Shown here: piece by piece, positions 1 through 5,175 of the stretch
How the letters are laid out: the number at the start of each line of letters is the position of its first letter
Numbering within the stretch: position 1 is the stretch's first letter
NCBI GenBank assembly: GCA_009908535.1
Contig: JAAAOD010000171.1
Span: 1 to 5,175, forward strand
Origin: Verrucomicrobiota bacterium
GTDB lineage: Bacteria; Verrucomicrobiota; Verrucomicrobiia; Opitutales; Oceanipulchritudinaceae
Reading direction: 5' to 3'
Length of the DNA: 5,175 nucleotides
Notes under the pieces: generated by a model
Told to the model about the DNA's origin: nothing
The model's input: the letters and a program-made list of their open reading frames with translations, nothing else
Database searches by the model: none
Made by a program: the position numbers and the translations under genes

Positions 1-85
1 GACGCGCACGCGCCGCCGCCGAGGCGCCCGCAGCAACCCCGCCGACAATGACAAGGCGCCGTCCCTTTCCGTTCCTCCCCTTCAA
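1..85 (-). CDS. N-terminus of CoA-disulfide reductase / NADH oxidase-family flavoprotein (partial)
   Basis: Only the first 28 residues lie in the window; the gene continues past the left edge. After a basic N-terminus (KGRNGKGRR) comes VIVGGVAAGASAAARAR, at about residues 12-28. This is the beta-alpha-beta FAD-binding fingerprint in the form typical of CoA-disulfide reductases, NADH oxidases and rhodanese-fused persulfide reductases. These FAD enzymes use NAD(P)H to reduce CoA disulfide, CoA persulfide or polysulfide. The start is read as TTG at 85-83: a GGAGGG Shine-Dalgarno (97-92) sits 6 nt upstream, and no other start codon is in frame before the fingerprint. This TTG overlaps the TGA of the upstream DUF2892 gene, so the two are probably translationally coupled. 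The active-site cysteine and any rhodanese domain lie outside the window, so the exact enzyme cannot be named. Confidence 0.75.
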   Translation of the reverse strand, partial: MKGRNGKGRRLVIVGGVAAGASAAARAR

Positions 86-324
86 GAATTTCCCTCCTTT
101 CCGCTGAAGGCACAGCCACTTTGCACGCCCAGCTTCCGAAGGAGCAGGGCCGGTGGGCAAAAGCCCGTGAAGGCCGATTGCACCATGTTCGCTCCCGCAA
201 ACGCCGTCAGCCACAGCCAGTACTCGCTGTGGATCTGGCTCAGGCCAAGGCTCAGCAGCACCACACTCCCTCCGATCACCAGGACCGCGCGGTCGATGTT
301 CCATTCCTTTCCCGTTGACGTCAT
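82..324 (-). CDS. DUF2892 (YgaP-type) two-helix membrane protein
   Basis: This 80-residue protein begins EWNIDRAVLVIGG and ends in a Cys-containing tail, GFCPPALLLRKLGVQSGC, both typical of the DUF2892 / inner-membrane YgaP-type family. Two hydrophobic segments are visible, at about residues 13-31 and 35-53, joined by a short IHSEYW loop, so it should sit in the cytoplasmic membrane as a hairpin. Cys56 and Cys71 lie just after the second helix. The family has no firmly known reaction, but it recurs beside or fused to rhodaneses and persulfide-handling enzymes, which matches the flavoprotein immediately downstream. The ATG at 324 is chosen because a purine-rich AAGGAAGG ribosome site precedes it. 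An in-frame start at 354 would add ten polar residues and extend into the AT-rich promoter region. It is probably the first gene of a minus-strand operon divergent from the ArsR regulator. Confidence 0.85.
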   Translation of the reverse strand: MTSTGKEWNIDRAVLVIGGSVVLLSLGLSQIHSEYWLWLTAFAGANMVQSAFTGFCPPALLLRKLGVQSGCAFSGKEGNS

Positions 325-403
325 CTTCTTTCCTTCCTTTTGTTTGAGAAACAACTAAATTAGTAATTTATATATTAGAAAATACTTAAGGAAAGGAGTG
401 AAC
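325..403. promoter_or_regulatory. Divergent AT-rich promoter/operator region
   Basis: This short gap separates the start codons of the minus-strand DUF2892 gene and the plus-strand arsR-family gene. Its core (about 350-390) is very AT-rich in an otherwise GC-rich window, as expected for two back-to-back promoters. On the plus strand TATATT (371-376) is a fair -10 box; TTGAGA (344-349) resembles a -35 box but the spacing is too long, and GAAACA (348-353) is well spaced but a poor match. On the minus strand TATAAA (372-367) could serve as a -10 box. A purine-rich ribosome site, GGAAAGGAG (390-398), leads into the arsR start. The exact promoters are uncertain. Confidence 0.5.
356..370. promoter_or_regulatory. 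Perfect 7-1-7 palindrome, probable ArsR-family operator
   Basis: TAAATTA, a central G, then TAATTTA form a perfect inverted repeat. It lies between the divergent genes, directly before the plus-strand TATATT box and overlapping the minus-strand TATAAA box. ArsR-family dimers bind AT-rich palindromes of about this kind. A repressor bound here would block both directions, giving autoregulation and control of the DUF2892-flavoprotein operon. The palindrome is seen directly; the bound protein is inferred from position. Confidence 0.55.
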
Positions 404-766
404 GTGGGGATGTCAAGTGGAGAAGGGGTGCAAAAGCGGTGGAGCGGACCCTTGCCGAACCGGCGCGGGTTACTGCGGGCGGCGGAGACGATGCGCCTTC
501 TGAGCAATCCCGTGCGGCTGGAGATCCTCTGCCATCTGTTGATGGAAGGGGAAGTGGGCGTGGGGTCGCTGCAGGAGAAGCTGAAGCTGAGCCAGTCCGC
601 CCTCTCGCAGCACCTCGGGAAATTGCGGGGCCTCGGGGTGGTGGGGACGCGGCGGGACCGCCAGCGGATTTTTTATCACATCGCGCGCAACGACGTGCAC
701 GAGGTGATGAATCTCCTCCGGGGATTGTATTGCGAAGAGGAGGAGCGAGAAAATTCCGGAAATTGA
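404..766 (+). CDS. ArsR-family repressor, BigR/SqrR-like (per/polysulfide-sensing type)
   Basis: This protein of about 120 residues is a winged-helix dimeric repressor. It has the ArsR core: a helix with LLSNPVRLEILCHLL, then the helix-turn-helix with recognition helix SQSALSQHLGKLRGLG (about residues 63-78), then a wing TRRDRQRIFYHI. It lacks the ELCVCDL-type metal site of arsenic sensors. Instead it has one Cys in 'EILCHL' (Cys43 from this start) and one in the C-terminal 'GLYCEE' (Cys110). This pairing and its spacing of 67 residues match BigR, SqrR and YgaV, which form an intramolecular (poly)sulfide bridge and release DNA. The divergent DUF2892/flavoprotein genes support a reactive-sulfur role. 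The GTG at 404 is taken as start because AGGAG (394-398) is 5 nt upstream; an ATG at 410 is nearly as good, and the GTG at 398 overlaps the ribosome site. Ligand specificity is inferred, not shown. Confidence 0.85.
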   Translation: MGMSSGEGVQKRWSGPLPNRRGLLRAAETMRLLSNPVRLEILCHLLMEGEVGVGSLQEKLKLSQSALSQHLGKLRGLGVVGTRRDRQRIFYHIARNDVHEVMNLLRGLYCEEEERENSGN

Positions 767-1033
767 TGAACACCCCGCGGACAACGGTGTCTCAGAAAAT
801 ACAGAGTCGGTAAAACGGGTCTGTGATTTGTGTTAACTTGGTTGTTTGGATAAAGGAGTGAGGAACAGCCGCCGGTTTGTCCGGCGGCTTTTCTTTTATT
901 TGCTTGCCAAACGGACGGGAGCATTGGGAATGTCGCCGTTTTCGCGGGCTCTGGAACGACAACGGTCAATCCATGAGGAATTCCCCGGGCAGGCGCATTG
1001 GCCCGCACGCCGGACCGGGGCACGGAGAGCAAC
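767..1033 (+). promoter_or_regulatory. Intergenic leader between the arsR-family gene and ilvN
   Basis: No convincing full gene lies in these 267 bases. They hold, in order: a T/G-rich, promoter-like stretch (about 823-854) that is also a 12-codon open frame rich in branched-chain codons (GTG 823 to TGA 859-861); a strong intrinsic terminator (867-901); and a GC-rich untranslated region before ilvN, with a TTGCCA (904-909) that resembles a -35 box but has no good -10 partner. A short stem of CGGGC (986-990) with GCCCG (1001-1005) lies ahead of the ilvN ribosome site GGAG (1024-1027). The ilvN promoter is therefore either upstream of the terminator, which would make it an attenuator, or weak and downstream of it. 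Confidence 0.35.
867..901 (+). terminator. Rho-independent terminator
   Basis: AGCCGCCGG (867-875) and CCGGCGGCT (881-889) form a perfect 9-bp GC-rich stem around a TTTGT loop. The T-rich tract TTTCTTTTATTT follows directly. This is a textbook intrinsic terminator on the plus strand. It would end the arsR-family transcript about 100 bases after its stop codon, or act as an attenuator if the ilv promoter lies upstream of it. Confidence 0.9.
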
Positions 1034-1522
1034 ATGCGACACACCCTTTCGGTTCTAGTCGAAAACAAGTTTGGCGTCCTCGCCCGGGTAGCCGGGATGT
1101 TCAGCGGGCGTGGCTTCAACATCGACACGTTGAATGTCGCACCGACGCACGATGCCGGGTGCTCGCGGATCACCGCGACGGTAAAGGGCGACAACCAGCA
1201 GCTGGACCAGGCGATCAAGCAGTTGAACAAGCTGGTGGATGTCATTGAGGTGGAGGACCTTGCGCAGGGGCAGTTCGCGGCCCGGGAGCTGGTCCTCGTG
1301 AAAGTGGCGGCCGACGGGGGCAAGCGCCCCGAGTTGCTGCAGATCTGCGAGATTTTCCGGGCGAACATCGTCGATGTCTCGCACCGCAGTATGATCATCG
1401 AGATGACGGGCAACTACAACAAGATCGAAGCCTTTCTCGAGATGATCGTTCCCTTCGGCATCAAACAGATGGCGCGGACGGGCACGGCGGCCCTGCGGCG
1501 GAACCGCAAAGTGGAGCTTTAA
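1034..1522 (+). CDS. ilvN: Acetolactate synthase small (regulatory) subunit
   Basis: This 162-residue protein is the usual length for IlvH/IlvN. The subunit binds the catalytic acetohydroxyacid synthase subunit (IlvB/IlvI), raises its activity and makes it sensitive to valine in the first common step of Val, Leu and Ile synthesis. Residues 3-76 form an ACT domain (HTLSVLVENKFGVLARVAGMFSGRGFNID); the second half (about 84-157) is the small-subunit C-terminal domain, with ELVLVKVAADGGKRPEL and NIVDVSHRSMIIEMTG. Asn11, Gly14 and Asn29, positions tied to valine binding in the E. coli protein, are all kept, so valine feedback is expected. The ATG at 1034 fits the family start and has GGAG (1024-1027) 6 nt upstream; an in-frame TTG at 998 would add 12 residues with no family match. 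No ilvB precedes it. ilvC follows after 21 bases. Confidence 0.95.
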   Translation: MRHTLSVLVENKFGVLARVAGMFSGRGFNIDTLNVAPTHDAGCSRITATVKGDNQQLDQAIKQLNKLVDVIEVEDLAQGQFAARELVLVKVAADGGKRPELLQICEIFRANIVDVSHRSMIIEMTGNYNKIEAFLEMIVPFGIKQMARTGTAALRRNRKVEL

Positions 1523-1543
1523 CTCAAGAACAACCAGAGAATC

Positions 1544-2575
1544 ATGCCGGCAAAAGTATACAAAGACAGCGACGCCGACCTGCGCGTCATCAAGAACAAG
1601 ACCCTCGCGGTGATCGGATTCGGCTCCCAGGGCCACGCGCACGCCCTGAATCTGAAAGAGAGCGGGATGAAGGTGATCGTGGGCCTCTACAAGGGCAGCA
1701 AGTCCATCCCGGTCGCGGAAAAGCTGGGCTTCCAGGTCCTGTCCGTCGGCGAGGCGGTCCAGGCGGCGGATGTCATCATGCTGGCGGTACCGGACATGAA
1801 GCAGGCGGCGGTCTACGAGAAGGAGATCGCGCCGAATCTCGGAAAGGGAAAGACGCTGGTTTTCATTCACGGCTTCACCATTCACTACGGCCTCATCGAG
1901 CCGCCGAAGGGGGTCAGCGTGATCATGGTGGCCCCGAAAGGTCCCGGGCACATCGTCCGCAGCCAGTACGAGGAGGGCAAAGGCGTGCCGGCCTTGATCG
2001 CCGTCCAACAAGGCCCGAAAACGGAAGCAAAGAAGATCGCCCTTGCGTGGGCAAAGGGCATCGGGGCCACCCGGGCCGGGGTGATCCAGACCAGTTTCCG
2101 CGAAGAGACGGAGACCGATCTCTTCGGCGAACAGGCCGTCCTCTGCGGCGGGGCCAGCGCACTGGTCCAGGCCGGGTATGAGACGTTGGTGGAAGCGGGC
2201 TACCAGCCCGAAATGGCCTACTTCGAGTGCCTGCACGAGCTGAAACTGATTGTCGACCTGATGGTCGAGTCCGGCATCAGCGGCATGCGCTTCAGCATTT
2301 CGGAAACGGCCGAGTACGGCGACTACACGCGCGGCCCGAAAGTGATCGGCGCACCCTCGAAACGCGCCATGAAAAAGATTCTTGAGGATATCCAGAGCGG
2401 GAAGTTCGCGCGTGAGTGGGTGCGGGAAGCAAAGAAAGGCTATCCAAACTACAAGGACTTCCAGAAGGAATCGACCCGCCACCCGATCGAAAAGACCGGC
2501 CAACGCCTGCGCAGCCTTATGCCGTGGGTCAAGAAGCGCAACCTGAAAGGCGCGCAGGCCGGTTACTCGGGTTGA
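1544..2575 (+). CDS. ilvC: Ketol-acid reductoisomerase, class I
   Basis: At 343 residues this is a class I (short) ketol-acid reductoisomerase. It isomerises and reduces acetolactate or acetohydroxybutyrate to the dihydroxy acids of valine, leucine and isoleucine synthesis. The N-terminal Rossmann domain has GFGSQG at 25-30. The following loop, GLYKGSKS, keeps Ser52 and Ser54, which bind the NADPH phosphate, so NADPH use is expected. His109 (HGF), Lys132 (PKGPGH), Asp192 and Glu196 (DLFGEQ), Glu228 and Glu232 (ECLHE), and Ser253 (SISETAEYGD) are the expected catalytic and Mg-binding residues, all intact. The C-terminal knotted helical domain is single, as in class I. The start ATG is preceded only by a weak AGAGA site (1536-1540). 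Adjacency to ilvN supports co-transcription. Confidence 0.97.
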   Translation: MPAKVYKDSDADLRVIKNKTLAVIGFGSQGHAHALNLKESGMKVIVGLYKGSKSIPVAEKLGFQVLSVGEAVQAADVIMLAVPDMKQAAVYEKEIAPNLGKGKTLVFIHGFTIHYGLIEPPKGVSVIMVAPKGPGHIVRSQYEEGKGVPALIAVQQGPKTEAKKIALAWAKGIGATRAGVIQTSFREETETDLFGEQAVLCGGASALVQAGYETLVEAGYQPEMAYFECLHELKLIVDLMVESGISGMRFSISETAEYGDYTRGPKVIGAPSKRAMKKILEDIQSGKFAREWVREAKKGYPNYKDFQKESTRHPIEKTGQRLRSLMPWVKKRNLKGAQAGYSG

Positions 2576-2581
2576 GGGATT

Positions 2582-2601
2582 TGCCGGCCCGGCGGCCGGT
2601 A
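2582..2601 (+). other. Strong GC hairpin between ilvC and hemC
   Basis: Just after the ilvC stop, GCCGGCC (2583-2589) pairs with GGCCGGT (2594-2600) around a CGGC tetraloop; an outer T-A pair extends it to about eight pairs, including one G-T (G-U in RNA) wobble. No T-tract follows, so it is not a canonical intrinsic terminator. It may be a processing or stability element that separates ilv from hem expression, or a weak terminator. Its role is inferred from position. Confidence 0.45.
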
Positions 2602-2626
2602 TGGCGGCGGGTCGTATTCCTGCAGA

Positions 2627-3502
2627 ATGATCGCGATGATGACCGAGCGGATCCGCCTCACTACCCGCAAGTCGGCGCTGGCCCGGAAACAGACGGACCT
2701 CGCCGCGGCCTGGCTGCGCCAACGATGGCCCGGGACGGAGATTGCCATCCTCCCGGTCAGCTCCGTCGGTGACGAGCGACAGAACTGGTCTCTCGAAAAG
2801 AAGGGCGGCGCCGGCCTCTTCACCTCAGCGCTTGAGCAGGCCTTGCTTGCCGGCGAGGCGGACCTTGCCGTTCATTCGGCGAAAGATCTGCCGACGACGA
2901 TGACCCCGGGACTTGTCCTTGCCGGCTATTTGCCGCGGGCGAACCCCGCCGATGTCCTGATCCTGCGCACCGGCGTGAAAGCGCCGAGGCTGCTGGCGAC
3001 GGCCAGTCCACGCCGCCGCGCCCAGATGAAGAGGATTTTCCCGCAAGCCGTTTTCCGGGAATTGCGGGGAAACGTGGAGACGCGCCTTGAAAAGATCCGC
3101 AAGGGCGAGGCGGACGGCACCATCATGGCGGCGGCGGGCCTGCAGCGGCTCGACCTCTGGCACCGGTCGGGTTTGTCGTTTCTTCCTCTGCCGATGCGCA
3201 GCAGTGTCCCGGCGGCGGCGCAGGGAGCGATCGCGATTCAGTGCCGCGCTGGAGAGGACCTCCCCCTGAAGGGGATCTTCTGTGCGGAAACCGCGCATGC
3301 GGTGGAGCTGGAACGGACGTTCCTCGCCTCCCTTGGCGGGGGTTGCCATGCCGCGGTGGCGGCCCATTTCGCGAATGGCCGTTTGCACGCCTTTACCGAG
3401 GACCACGGGTACCGTTGTTTCCCCCTGCAGGTTGGGGACGGGGTGGAGACGGTGCGGGTCCTTGCGGAAACGCTTTTGCAGGAGGAGCGCGAAAAGGGAT
3501 GA
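2627..3502 (+). CDS. hemC: Hydroxymethylbilane synthase (porphobilinogen deaminase)
   Basis: This 291-residue cytoplasmic enzyme polymerises four porphobilinogens into hydroxymethylbilane in tetrapyrrole synthesis. Family marks run in order: TTRKSALA (12-19, a variant of the usual GTRxSxLA), SSVGDE, KKGGAGLFTSALEQALL, and DLAVHSAKDLPT with catalytic Asp87. Then come ATASPRRRAQM (124-134), the RELRGNVETRLEKIRKGEAD segment and AAAGLQRLD. ERTFLASLGGGC ends in Cys240, which anchors the dipyrromethane cofactor. All key residues are present. The start could be ATG 2627, 2636 or 2639, because the core homology begins at about RIRLTTRKS; none has a clear Shine-Dalgarno. The longest is used here because a 9-codon frame (2601-2630) ends in ATGA across it, which could couple initiation. 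The stop overlaps the hemD start. Confidence 0.95.
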   Translation: MIAMMTERIRLTTRKSALARKQTDLAAAWLRQRWPGTEIAILPVSSVGDERQNWSLEKKGGAGLFTSALEQALLAGEADLAVHSAKDLPTTMTPGLVLAGYLPRANPADVLILRTGVKAPRLLATASPRRRAQMKRIFPQAVFRELRGNVETRLEKIRKGEADGTIMAAAGLQRLDLWHRSGLSFLPLPMRSSVPAAAQGAIAIQCRAGEDLPLKGIFCAETAHAVELERTFLASLGGGCHAAVAAHFANGRLHAFTEDHGYRCFPLQVGDGVETVRVLAETLLQEEREKG

Positions 3503-4311
3503 CGAACAGCAGCCAACCACTGCGGGGGTGCCGCGTCGTTGTCACCCGCAACGCCGAGGGCAACAGCCGGCTCAGGGAACGCCTCGAAGCCCATGGGGCG
3601 GAGGTCCTGAGCCTGCCCCTGATCTGTATCCGGCATGAAGTGGATGCGGACAGGGCGGAGGAGATCTTCACCGACTTCGGCGGCTACGAATGGCTGGTTT
3701 TCACCAGTCGCAACGGCGTGGAGCATTTTTTCCGCGAGTTCCTTGACCGCTTCCAGGACATCCGTGCCCTTGGCATGGTCCGCATCGCGGCCCTTGGCCC
3801 GGGAACGGCGGACGCCCTTTCCCCGTTTTTCCTCCGTCCCGATCTCGTTCCTCCGGAAGCCACCGGCGAGAGCCTGTGCGAGGCCCTCGGGCAGGAGCAG
3901 ACCGTGGATAACCTGAAGATTCTCCTCATCACCGGCAACCAGAACCGGGAGGACCTCGAAAAAGGGCTCTGGGAAGCGCGCGCCATCGTCGATAAACTCC
4001 AGGTCTACCGCACCGACCCGCAGGACCTTTCCGGCGTCGAGGAAGCGGCGGAATTCCGCCGCAAGGGGGCCGACGCCCTCATTTTTGCCAGTTCCTCGGC
4101 GGTGCGGGCCTTTGGCGAACAGGCGACGCACCTGCAACTTGAAGACGGGGCGCGGATGCCCGCCCTGTGCAGCTTCGGGCCGCAGACGAGCGAACGGATG
4201 CGCGCCGGCGGAATTCCGGTCCACGTCGAGGCCGGCGACCCCGGTATCGAGGGAATGGTGACAGCCCTTGTCGGCTGGTTTGCCAACAAGAACGAAGGAA
4301 ACGAACGATGA
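3499..4311 (+). CDS. hemD: Uroporphyrinogen-III synthase
   Basis: This 270-residue protein inverts ring D and cyclises hydroxymethylbilane to uroporphyrinogen III, the step directly after HemC. The family is poorly conserved in sequence, but its signposts are here in order: VVVTR near the N-terminus (13-17), FTSRNGVEHFF (68-78), AALGPGTADAL (97-107), LLITGNQNREDLEKGL (142-157), LQVYRT, then in the second lobe ALIFASSSAVRAF (193-205) and SFGPQTSERMRAGG. The length is typical of a stand-alone, unfused HemD. The start overlaps the hemC stop as ATGA (3499-3502). The frame stays open upstream, inside hemC, but that part has no family match. GGAGGAG (3481-3487) lies somewhat far upstream, so initiation is probably coupled to hemC translation. 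Its stop overlaps the trpF start. Confidence 0.92.
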   Translation: MTNSSQPLRGCRVVVTRNAEGNSRLRERLEAHGAEVLSLPLICIRHEVDADRAEEIFTDFGGYEWLVFTSRNGVEHFFREFLDRFQDIRALGMVRIAALGPGTADALSPFFLRPDLVPPEATGESLCEALGQEQTVDNLKILLITGNQNREDLEKGLWEARAIVDKLQVYRTDPQDLSGVEEAAEFRRKGADALIFASSSAVRAFGEQATHLQLEDGARMPALCSFGPQTSERMRAGGIPVHVEAGDPGIEGMVTALVGWFANKNEGNER

Positions 4312-4976
4312 AAACCCGCATCAAAGTCTGCGGTATCACCAACCCGGAGGATGCCGAACGCGCCCTCTCCCTCGGGGCGGATTATCTCGGCGTTATCGTG
4401 TATCCAAAATCCCCCCGCGCCGTCCCCGAGGAAAAGCTGCCGGAGATCCTCGCGGCAATCCCCGCGGGAAAGCGCGTTCTGGTGGATGTTTCCACGGCCA
4501 CGGACCGGTTGGAACACCTTCTCACCTTCGGCTTCGACGCCTGCCAGATCCATTTTGACCTTGAGATTTCCATGGCCACGCTCGCGGGCTGGTCGGGCCT
4601 AGTGGGGACGGAGGCGCTGTGGCTGGCTCCGCGCCTCGGTCCCGCGGACCGTTCCTTTCCCCAGGTCATCATGGAATTCGCCGAGACCATCCTCCTTGAT
4701 GCCTACGATCCGGAAGCCTACGGCGGCACGGGCAAAAGCGGCGAAAACTGGCAGCGCTTTATCGACTGCACCTTGATGTACCAGCACAAGAACTGGATCC
4801 TCGCCGGGGGCTTGCAGCCCGACAACATCCGCGAGGCTCTGACCGCGACGGAGGCCACGATGGTCGATGTGAACAGCGGTGTGGAAGCAACGCCGGGACG
4901 GAAGGACGCGGAGAAGCTGCGGAGGTTCTTCGCGGAGGTCGAAAGCCATGACGACAGGGGGAGGGACCGGGACTGA
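4308..4976 (+). CDS. trpF: Phosphoribosylanthranilate isomerase
   Basis: This 222-residue TIM-barrel enzyme converts phosphoribosylanthranilate to the ribulose form (CdRP) in tryptophan synthesis. Seen in order: IKVCGITNPEDA with catalytic Cys8, GADYLGVIVYPKSPRAV (23-39), LLDAYDPEAYGGTGKSGENW with catalytic Asp131, ILAGGLQPDNI (164-174), and the phosphate-binding MVDVNSGVEATPGRKD (185-200). The usual QLHG motif at the middle strand reads QIHFD (80-84), a mild deviation. The length is normal for a single-domain TrpF. The ATG at 4308 overlaps the hemD stop (ATGA) and has AAGGAA (4295-4300) 7 nt upstream; the frame stays open further upstream only inside hemD. No other trp gene is in the window, so this gene rides on the hem operon. 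The C-terminal tail (HDDRGRDRD) is polar and beyond the conserved fold. Confidence 0.95.
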   Translation: MKTRIKVCGITNPEDAERALSLGADYLGVIVYPKSPRAVPEEKLPEILAAIPAGKRVLVDVSTATDRLEHLLTFGFDACQIHFDLEISMATLAGWSGLVGTEALWLAPRLGPADRSFPQVIMEFAETILLDAYDPEAYGGTGKSGENWQRFIDCTLMYQHKNWILAGGLQPDNIREALTATEATMVDVNSGVEATPGRKDAEKLRRFFAEVESHDDRGRDRD

Positions 4977-4996
4977 ATCCCGCCATCCCCGGCACA

Positions 4997-5020
4997 GGGT
5001 TTCCGCCCCGGGAAATGCCC
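4997..5020. terminator. Weak hairpin between convergent trpF and the right-edge gene
   Basis: TTTCC (5000-5004) pairs with GGAAA (5011-5015) around a 6-base loop. GGG (4997-4999) and CCC (5018-5020) extend the stem past a 2-base bulge. It lies between the stop codons of two convergent genes, where a bidirectional terminator is expected, but there is no clear T-tract on the plus strand. Support is weak. Confidence 0.25.
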
Positions 5021-5022
5021 GA

Positions 5023-5175
5023 TTAGAATTGCAAGCCCACGACAGTGTAGTTGTCGGGGGATCCGGCCGCCTCGATGCGGAAGCTGAGATGCTGGCAAAG
5101 CGGTTCGAGGGGGCCGCCTTTGAGCAGGGATTGATCGAGCTCCCCGCGGGGAAGGGATTTCGTCGCCCCGTCGGT
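5023..5175 (-). CDS. C-terminal end of an unrecognised protein (partial)
   Basis: On the minus strand, a frame open from the right edge ends at TAA (5025-5023), giving 50 residues. I do not recognise the family. The visible part has LDQSLLKGGPLEPLCQHLSFRIEAAGSPDNYTVVGLQF, with two probable beta strands at the end (LSFRIEA and YTVVGLQF). The final residue is Phe, with hydrophobic residues alternating before it. That loosely recalls the C-terminal strand of outer-membrane beta-barrels, but the fragment is too short to conclude this. The gene is convergent with trpF, 46 bases away, so it is a separate transcription unit. Confidence 0.5.
   Translation of the reverse strand, partial: TDGATKSLPRGELDQSLLKGGPLEPLCQHLSFRIEAAGSPDNYTVVGLQF

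Noticed and set aside
392..861. Ten-base repeat AAAGGAGTGA at 392-401 and 852-861
   Set aside because: The first copy is the arsR-family ribosome site. The second resembles a ribosome site but no gene follows it. A ten-base purine-rich match is easily chance.
986..1020. GC hairpins ahead of ilvN (CGGGC/GCCCG, CCCCGG/CCGGGG) as a riboswitch
   Set aside because: The stems are short, expected by chance at this GC content, and match no riboswitch architecture I know.
846..1058. 70-residue plus-strand frame starting at TTG 846
   Set aside because: It reads through the terminator stem and T-tract and into ilvN in another frame, and it has no ribosome site before the TTG.
676..1413. 245-residue minus-strand open frame across the arsR end, terminator and ilvN
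   Set aside because: It runs through a strong plus-strand terminator and opposite conserved coding sequence, with no recognisable domain.
1055..2722. 555-residue minus-strand open frame opposite ilvN and ilvC
   Set aside because: It is a mirror of two clearly recognised plus-strand genes in GC-rich DNA. Its His/Asp/Leu/Arg-rich translation shows no domain and it has no ribosome site.
3238..4224. 328-residue minus-strand open frame opposite hemC and hemD
   Set aside because: It lies entirely opposite two recognised genes, its composition is a typical antisense shadow, and it has no family signature.
1..5175. CRISPR arrays, insertion sequences, tRNA or rRNA genes
   Set aside because: I saw no regularly spaced repeats, transposase-like frames, terminal inverted repeats or tRNA/rRNA signatures on either strand.

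Overview
This 5.2 kb, GC-rich window is a bacterial chromosomal segment. It has two parts that look unrelated, plus the tail of a third gene at the right edge. The gene content does not fix the organism. The coupled ilvN-ilvC-hemC-hemD-trpF order, the high GC and the 'TTRKSALA' style of HemC would fit a Verrucomicrobiota-like (Opitutae-type) genome, but this is a weak inference from memory.

Left part (1-766): a divergent sulfur-stress type locus. On the minus strand, a small two-helix membrane protein (DUF2892/YgaP-type) overlaps the start of a flavoprotein whose first 28 residues carry the FAD-binding signature of the CoA-disulfide reductase / NADH oxidase / persulfide reductase family. That gene runs off the left edge. 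On the plus strand lies an ArsR-family repressor with both cysteines of the BigR/SqrR persulfide-sensing subfamily. The AT-rich gap between them contains a perfect 7-1-7 palindrome, which is a likely operator for both directions.

Middle (767-1033): a non-coding stretch with a strong plus-strand intrinsic terminator (867-901). Just before it is a 12-codon open frame rich in Ile/Val/Leu codons, which raises the possibility of attenuation control of the ilv genes that follow.

Right part (1034-4976): five tightly packed plus-strand genes. They are ilvN (acetolactate synthase regulatory subunit, with no ilvB beside it), ilvC (ketol-acid reductoisomerase), hemC (hydroxymethylbilane synthase), hemD (uroporphyrinogen-III synthase) and trpF (phosphoribosylanthranilate isomerase). 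hemC/hemD and hemD/trpF overlap through ATGA junctions. A strong GC hairpin separates ilvC from hemC. The cluster therefore joins steps of three pathways: branched-chain amino acids, tetrapyrroles and tryptophan. trpF ends the run, converging on the 3' end of an unrecognised minus-strand gene (5023-5175).

Nothing here is an obviously new system. The most interesting points are the BigR/SqrR-like divergent locus with its palindrome and the possible ilv attenuator.
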